Origin: Saccoglossus kowalevskii
Taxonomy: Eukaryota > Hemichordata > Enteropneusta > Harrimaniidae
DNA: 59,691 nt
Reading direction: 5' to 3'
NCBI RefSeq assembly: GCF_000003605.2
Contig: NW_003144288.1
Location: 372,924-432,614, forward strand
A model generated the notes under the pieces. The model was not told the DNA's origin. It worked only from the letters and a program-made list of their open reading frames with translations, and ran no database searches. Positions 58,301 through 59,691 of the stretch are shown here, one piece after another. A program made the position numbers and the translations under genes. Numbering within the stretch: the stretch's first letter is position 1; each line of letters begins with the position of its first letter.

Positions 58301-59627
58301 TGATGGCAGCCATGCTTGTTTTTATTATTAGAGGACGCTTAGGCGCGTAATCATTCCATATTTGGAATTCGCATTTCCTAATATGGTAGGATGAAAATAT
58401 CACCAAATTACGGCACTTATGGCCTTACGGTGACAGATGTATAATAATACTGTGGGTGACTTTATTTTACCTGTGAATAATTTTTCGCTGAAACTCACAA
58501 TGAGTGTTAACATTTATTTTTACTTAATTTCATCAAATCATAAAATTTACTTTCTGTTAGTTTTATTTCACATTTACCTCTTTACCTCTTCATTGAAAAT
58601 AGAAAAATAAACTTCAATTGAAAATAAAACATCTTTACAGTATTTCCTTATCTAAAAGGAGTTTTAAACAATGGTCACCACTGTTTTACATGGCCATGTA
58701 TTGTGATGGCTGTTTTACTTTGATTATAGGTGTGAATGTGATTGGTGGATCTGTTAATCAAAACGGAACTCTACTGATAGAAGCCACTCATGTTGGAGCT
58801 GATGCCACCTTGGCACAGATTGTTAAACTTGTGGAAGATGCACAGACTTCAAAAGTAAATATCCTTCTATTGTTTAAAAAAAGTGATTATTCAATATATC
58901 ATTCATTACTAACACTGGTTCGATATTTTGGGTCAATTCAATACATAAAGTGAACAGATACAATGATGTTCTATATAATGTGGTATATGTTATCATTTTT
59001 CCAATCCTTTAAACACTAAAATCAACTTTTGTCACTTTTGCACAAAATTAATTGTTTGCACAAAATTAATTACTGTAAAATACTTTTAGCTGGAATTAAT
59101 TTGCGCTGAAAAGACTTTTTGGTGTGTTTTGTATGGGATTTATTTTCACTGATATTTGAAGAGTTTAATGTGAAATATAAGAAAAAAATGGATTTTATTT
59201 TCACTGAATTATTCTTTCAGCGAAAATTAATTCCAAGCGAAAATAAAGTATTCCACAGTAATTTTTTTCAAAATTCAATTTTAAAAATTTAGATCTAAAC
59301 CTGTAGCAATTGGGAAATAAGAAAGAAAGAAAGAAAATCATAAAATAATGCGTACAAATTTACGAAATTTTGACTAAAAATTGTAGCTGGAAACTAGGAA
59401 ATAAATCAAAACGCAAATGATTGATTCCAATTATCAGAAATGTTCCACATTTATAAAAAAAATATTGAAATGTATCGTTTCAGGCCCCAATTCAACAAAT
59501 TGCTGACAAGATATCTGGTTACTTTGTACCGGGCATTATTATCCTGTCGACATTGACATTGGCGATATGGTTGGTTATTGGATATATTGATTTCTCAATC
59601 ATACCAGAGTTCCGTGGACAACATCAG
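40301..59627 (+). CDS. ATP7: ATP7-type copper-transporting P1B-ATPase, N-terminal half (762 aa in window)
   Basis: Role (family): pumps Cu+ from cytosol into the secretory pathway or out of the cell using ATP. Exons: 40301-40347, 45569-46278, 50685-50906, 52300-52460, 53917-54158, 54363-54513, 56379-56612, 57002-57251, 58730-58854, 59484-59627; all phases agree. Seen: four heavy-metal domains with CRLC (52-55), CVAC (195-198), CASC (311-314) and CVSC (386-389); TM1 about 466-485, TM2 about 498-530, TM3 and TM4 in 533-589 ([35 protein letters not shown]); actuator with TGE at 662-664; TM5 from [20 protein letters not shown]. The last two metal domains align best with mammalian domains 5 and 6. 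CPC, DKTG and the ATP-binding domain lie past the right edge. Mammalian homologues have six metal domains and about 1,460-1,500 aa. Confidence 0.92.
42178..42600. repeat. Cluster of three palindromic MITE copies
   Basis: A truncated family A copy (42178-42264, reverse), a family A copy with one eroded end (42264-42426) and a family A2 copy (42424-42600, ending GGTATTACAGTA) lie head to tail, joined at their TACTGT ends. Confidence 0.75.
43374..43478. repeat. 35-bp direct repeat x 3 with everted AGGTCA half-sites
   Basis: Three near-identical units beginning CCAGGATGTG, each carrying TGACCTTTAGAGGTCA, i.e. TGACCT and AGGTCA separated by 4 bp. AGGTCA is the nuclear-receptor half-site core (known). 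The arrangement could be a regulatory cluster or simply a small palindromic tandem repeat. Confidence 0.85.
44256..44404. repeat. Family C MITE (internally deleted)
   Basis: Begins CCACCTTTTCACCACCAGAC and ends CTGGTAGTGAAAAGGTTAA, with an interior shared with 50292-50536 (CTTCTGAAG..AAGTGCAGACTATAA). Confidence 0.7.
45569..46278 (+). CDS. ATP7: ATP7 exon 2 (metal-binding domains 1 and 2)
   Basis: 710 nt after CATTTCAG, ending GAAG|GTAAGT in phase 1. Domain 1 runs from about [13 protein letters not shown] to [11 protein letters not shown] Ser/Leu/Glu-rich linker of about 70 residues follows. Domain 2 runs from [14 protein letters not shown] to [10 protein letters not shown]. An in-frame ATG at 45582 is the fallback start. 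Confidence 0.93.
49577..49778. repeat. Palindromic MITE, family A (reverse orientation)
   Basis: TACTGTAAATACTTTATTTT ... AAAGTATTCCACAGTA, with interior in the same orientation as 12552-12757. Confidence 0.85.
50292..50536. repeat. Family C MITE, intact copy
   Basis: TTAACCTTTTCACCAGCGGA at the left and CTGGTGGTGAGAAGGTTAA at the right: inverted ends with TTAA at both borders. Reference copy for 7563-8498 and 44256-44404. Confidence 0.75.
50685..50906 (+). CDS. ATP7: ATP7 exon 3 (start of metal-binding domain 3)
   Basis: Acceptor TTTTTGCAG; ends ACAG|GTACTG, phase 1. A 50-residue acidic/Asn-rich linker precedes [20 protein letters not shown]. The domain is split by an intron after LMKHTG, aligning with mammalian domain 5. 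Confidence 0.92.
50907..52299 (+). other. ATP7 intron 3
   Basis: 1.39 kb with an (ATT)n run near 51013-51037 and a G-run near 52090. No exon seen. Confidence 0.6.
52300..52460 (+). CDS. ATP7: ATP7 exon 4 (end of metal-binding domain 3)
   Basis: Acceptor TTTTTTGACAG; ends TTAATG|GTGAGT, phase 0. Encodes [20 protein letters not shown] and [16 protein letters not shown], nearly matching the corresponding part of vertebrate ATP7 domain 5. Confidence 0.93.
52461..53916 (+). other. ATP7 intron 4
   Basis: 1.46 kb. Near its 3' end are a duplicated TGATGTCACTTCCTC / TGACATCACTTCCTC segment (about 53730-53785) and a perfect 13-bp hairpin (53815-53846). Confidence 0.6.
53917..54158 (+). CDS. ATP7: ATP7 exon 5 (metal-binding domain 4)
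   Basis: Acceptor TTTTCAACAG; ends CGCAA|GTAAGT, phase 2. Encodes [20 protein letters not shown] through [12 protein letters not shown] and [14 protein letters not shown], the link to TM1 conserved with mammalian domain 6. Confidence 0.93.
54363..54513 (+). CDS. ATP7: ATP7 exon 6 (TM1 and start of TM2)
   Basis: Encodes [20 protein letters not shown] (TM1), a short lumenal loop ([15 protein letters not shown]) and [11 protein letters not shown]. Donor CAG|GTGAGT, phase 0. The loop is shorter than in human ATP7A and ATP7B and lacks their Met/His clusters. Confidence 0.92.
54514..56378 (+). other. ATP7 intron 6
   Basis: 1.87 kb. Contains a family B MITE (56140-56272) about 100 bp from the acceptor, and a fragment with CGTTCGTCCGTTAATAATTG near 54810. 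No exon seen. Confidence 0.6.
56140..56272. repeat. TTAA-flanked MITE, family B copy 2
   Basis: TTAAAGGGCGGTAGTCGTGA at the left and GTCAACCACTGCCCTTTAA at the right: inverted ends of about 16 bp with TTAA borders. Confidence 0.75.
56379..56612 (+). CDS. ATP7: ATP7 exon 7 (TM2-TM4)
   Basis: 78 codons, phase 0/0. [20 protein letters not shown] is the conserved kinked TM2 end. TM3 follows in [20 protein letters not shown] and TM4 in [20 protein letters not shown]. Confidence 0.95.
56641..56812. repeat. (TTTAG/TTAAG)n microsatellite
   Basis: Pure TTTAG pentamers at both ends enclose a block of the 10-bp alternation TTTAGTTAAG, starting 28 bp after the exon 7 donor. Confidence 0.95.
57002..57251 (+). 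CDS. ATP7: ATP7 exon 8 (actuator domain)
   Basis: Acceptor TTGTTGTAG; ends CCAG|GTAAGT, phase 1. Contains [20 protein letters not shown] and [20 protein letters not shown] (662-664) is the dephosphorylation motif of P-type ATPases. Confidence 0.95.
57526..57784. repeat. Truncated foldback element (reverse copy)
   Basis: Reverse complement of about 17363-17630: GGGTGGGTGTAAAAAGACTT ... CCCCCACCCCCAAACTAAAGG ... GTTTTTTATCCGACATCGAT ... GTCCCTTA. One inverted end is missing. Confidence 0.75.
58085..58195. other. Imperfect hairpin (111 nt)
   Basis: GAGGTTATTACGAGGATACC...CAAAGTAT pairs with ATACTTTGAGGTGTCCTCGT...AACCTT over 28 bp with two mismatches. Inner GCAGTACAGTA and ACTGTGTACTGTC extend the stem. 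Foldback element or structured RNA. Confidence 0.5.
58257..58449. repeat. Dispersed repeat, family D copy 2
   Basis: High similarity to 7052-7275 in the same orientation, with small internal deletions. Confidence 0.75.
58448..58642. repeat. Palindromic MITE, family A variant
   Basis: Ends TACTGTGGGTGACTTTATTT and AATAAAACATCTTTACAGTA are inverted; the interior diverges from families A and A2. Confidence 0.6.
58730..58854 (+). CDS. ATP7: ATP7 exon 9 (end of actuator)
   Basis: Acceptor TTGATTATAG; ends TCAAAA|GTAAAT, phase 0. Encodes [20 protein letters not shown] and [20 protein letters not shown], highly conserved in P1B-ATPases. Confidence 0.95.
58855..59483 (+). other. ATP7 intron 9
   Basis: 629 bp, about a third of it a family A MITE (59071-59260), plus a short GAAA run near 59320. 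Confidence 0.65.
59071..59260. repeat. Palindromic MITE, family A
   Basis: TACTGTAAAATACTTTTAGC ... AAATAAAGTATTCCACAGTA, same orientation as 2762-2972 with small deletions. Confidence 0.85.
59484..59627 (+). CDS. ATP7: ATP7 exon 10 (TM5; last exon in window)
   Basis: 48 codons, phase 0, acceptor CGTTTCAG, donor CAG|GTAACT. Encodes [20 protein letters not shown] and [17 protein letters not shown], then a lumenal stretch. The CPC-bearing TM6 should be in the next exon, outside the window. Confidence 0.93.
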
Positions 59628-59691
59628 GTAACTATAGGCTTTATTTACAATACCGTAAAATCTGTATTAGAAGCCGCATCTCTAATATAAA

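Larger units (their letters stand above)
57252..58729 (+). other. ATP7 intron 8
   Basis: 1.48 kb made largely of repeats: a dispersed element from about 57360 to 58047, interrupted by a truncated foldback copy (57526-57784); a hairpin (58085-58195); family D (58257-58449); and a variant palindromic MITE (58448-58642). Confidence 0.65.

Noticed and set aside
1-59691. CRISPR arrays, operons or other prokaryotic systems
   Set aside because: The direct repeats found are head-to-tail satellites without unique spacers, and the gene structure is clearly eukaryotic.

Overview
This is invertebrate nuclear DNA: AT-rich, intron-dense and full of short non-autonomous repeats. Exons are 15-710 nt with GT/AG introns up to 10.8 kb, and almost every longer uninterrupted reading frame outside the exons is noise. 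I cannot name the species. The gene families, a tRNA-derived SINE, a LINE tail with an ATT microsatellite and abundant foldback MITEs suit a marine bilaterian such as a mollusc, brachiopod or hemichordate; this is inference only.

Two protein-coding genes lie in tandem on the + strand. (1) 889-26195: a complete LRRC74A/B-like gene, assembled here as 13 exons whose phases agree from ATG to TGA (551 aa). It has a Ser/Arg/Glu-rich N-terminus, about nine ribonuclease-inhibitor-type leucine-rich repeats and two C-terminal EF-hand loops. The last intron is 10.8 kb and carries a 49-bp minisatellite. (2) about 40092 to beyond the right edge: the N-terminal half (762 aa) of an ATP7-type copper-transporting P1B-ATPase. 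It contains four CxxC heavy-metal domains, TM1-TM5 and the actuator domain with TGE. The CPC helix, the DKTG phosphorylation site and the ATP-binding domain must lie downstream.

Between the genes (26.2-40.0 kb) I find no convincing coding gene. That interval holds the likely 3' UTR of the first gene, a 1.15-kb array of a 28-bp minisatellite, a CpG-richer promoter-like patch at 30.95-31.53 kb, a LINE 3' remnant, a 73-nt near-perfect hairpin and one intact SINE with target-site duplications.

The most notable observation is at the ATP7 5' end. Two 47-nt open segments 209 bp apart (40092-40138 and 40301-40347) both begin with ATG, encode related 16-residue starts (MS-x-NRY-x-(R/K)-K...), end in the same phase at a GT donor, and both join the next exon in frame. 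They look like tandemly duplicated alternative first coding exons. Other points are an in-frame 15-nt microexon and candidate alternative terminal exons in the LRRC74-like gene, a triple 35-bp repeat carrying everted AGGTCA half-sites, several MITE families with nested insertions, and two pre-miRNA-like hairpins. All exon joins were made by eye from splice consensus, phase and family similarity; no alignment or RNA evidence was available.
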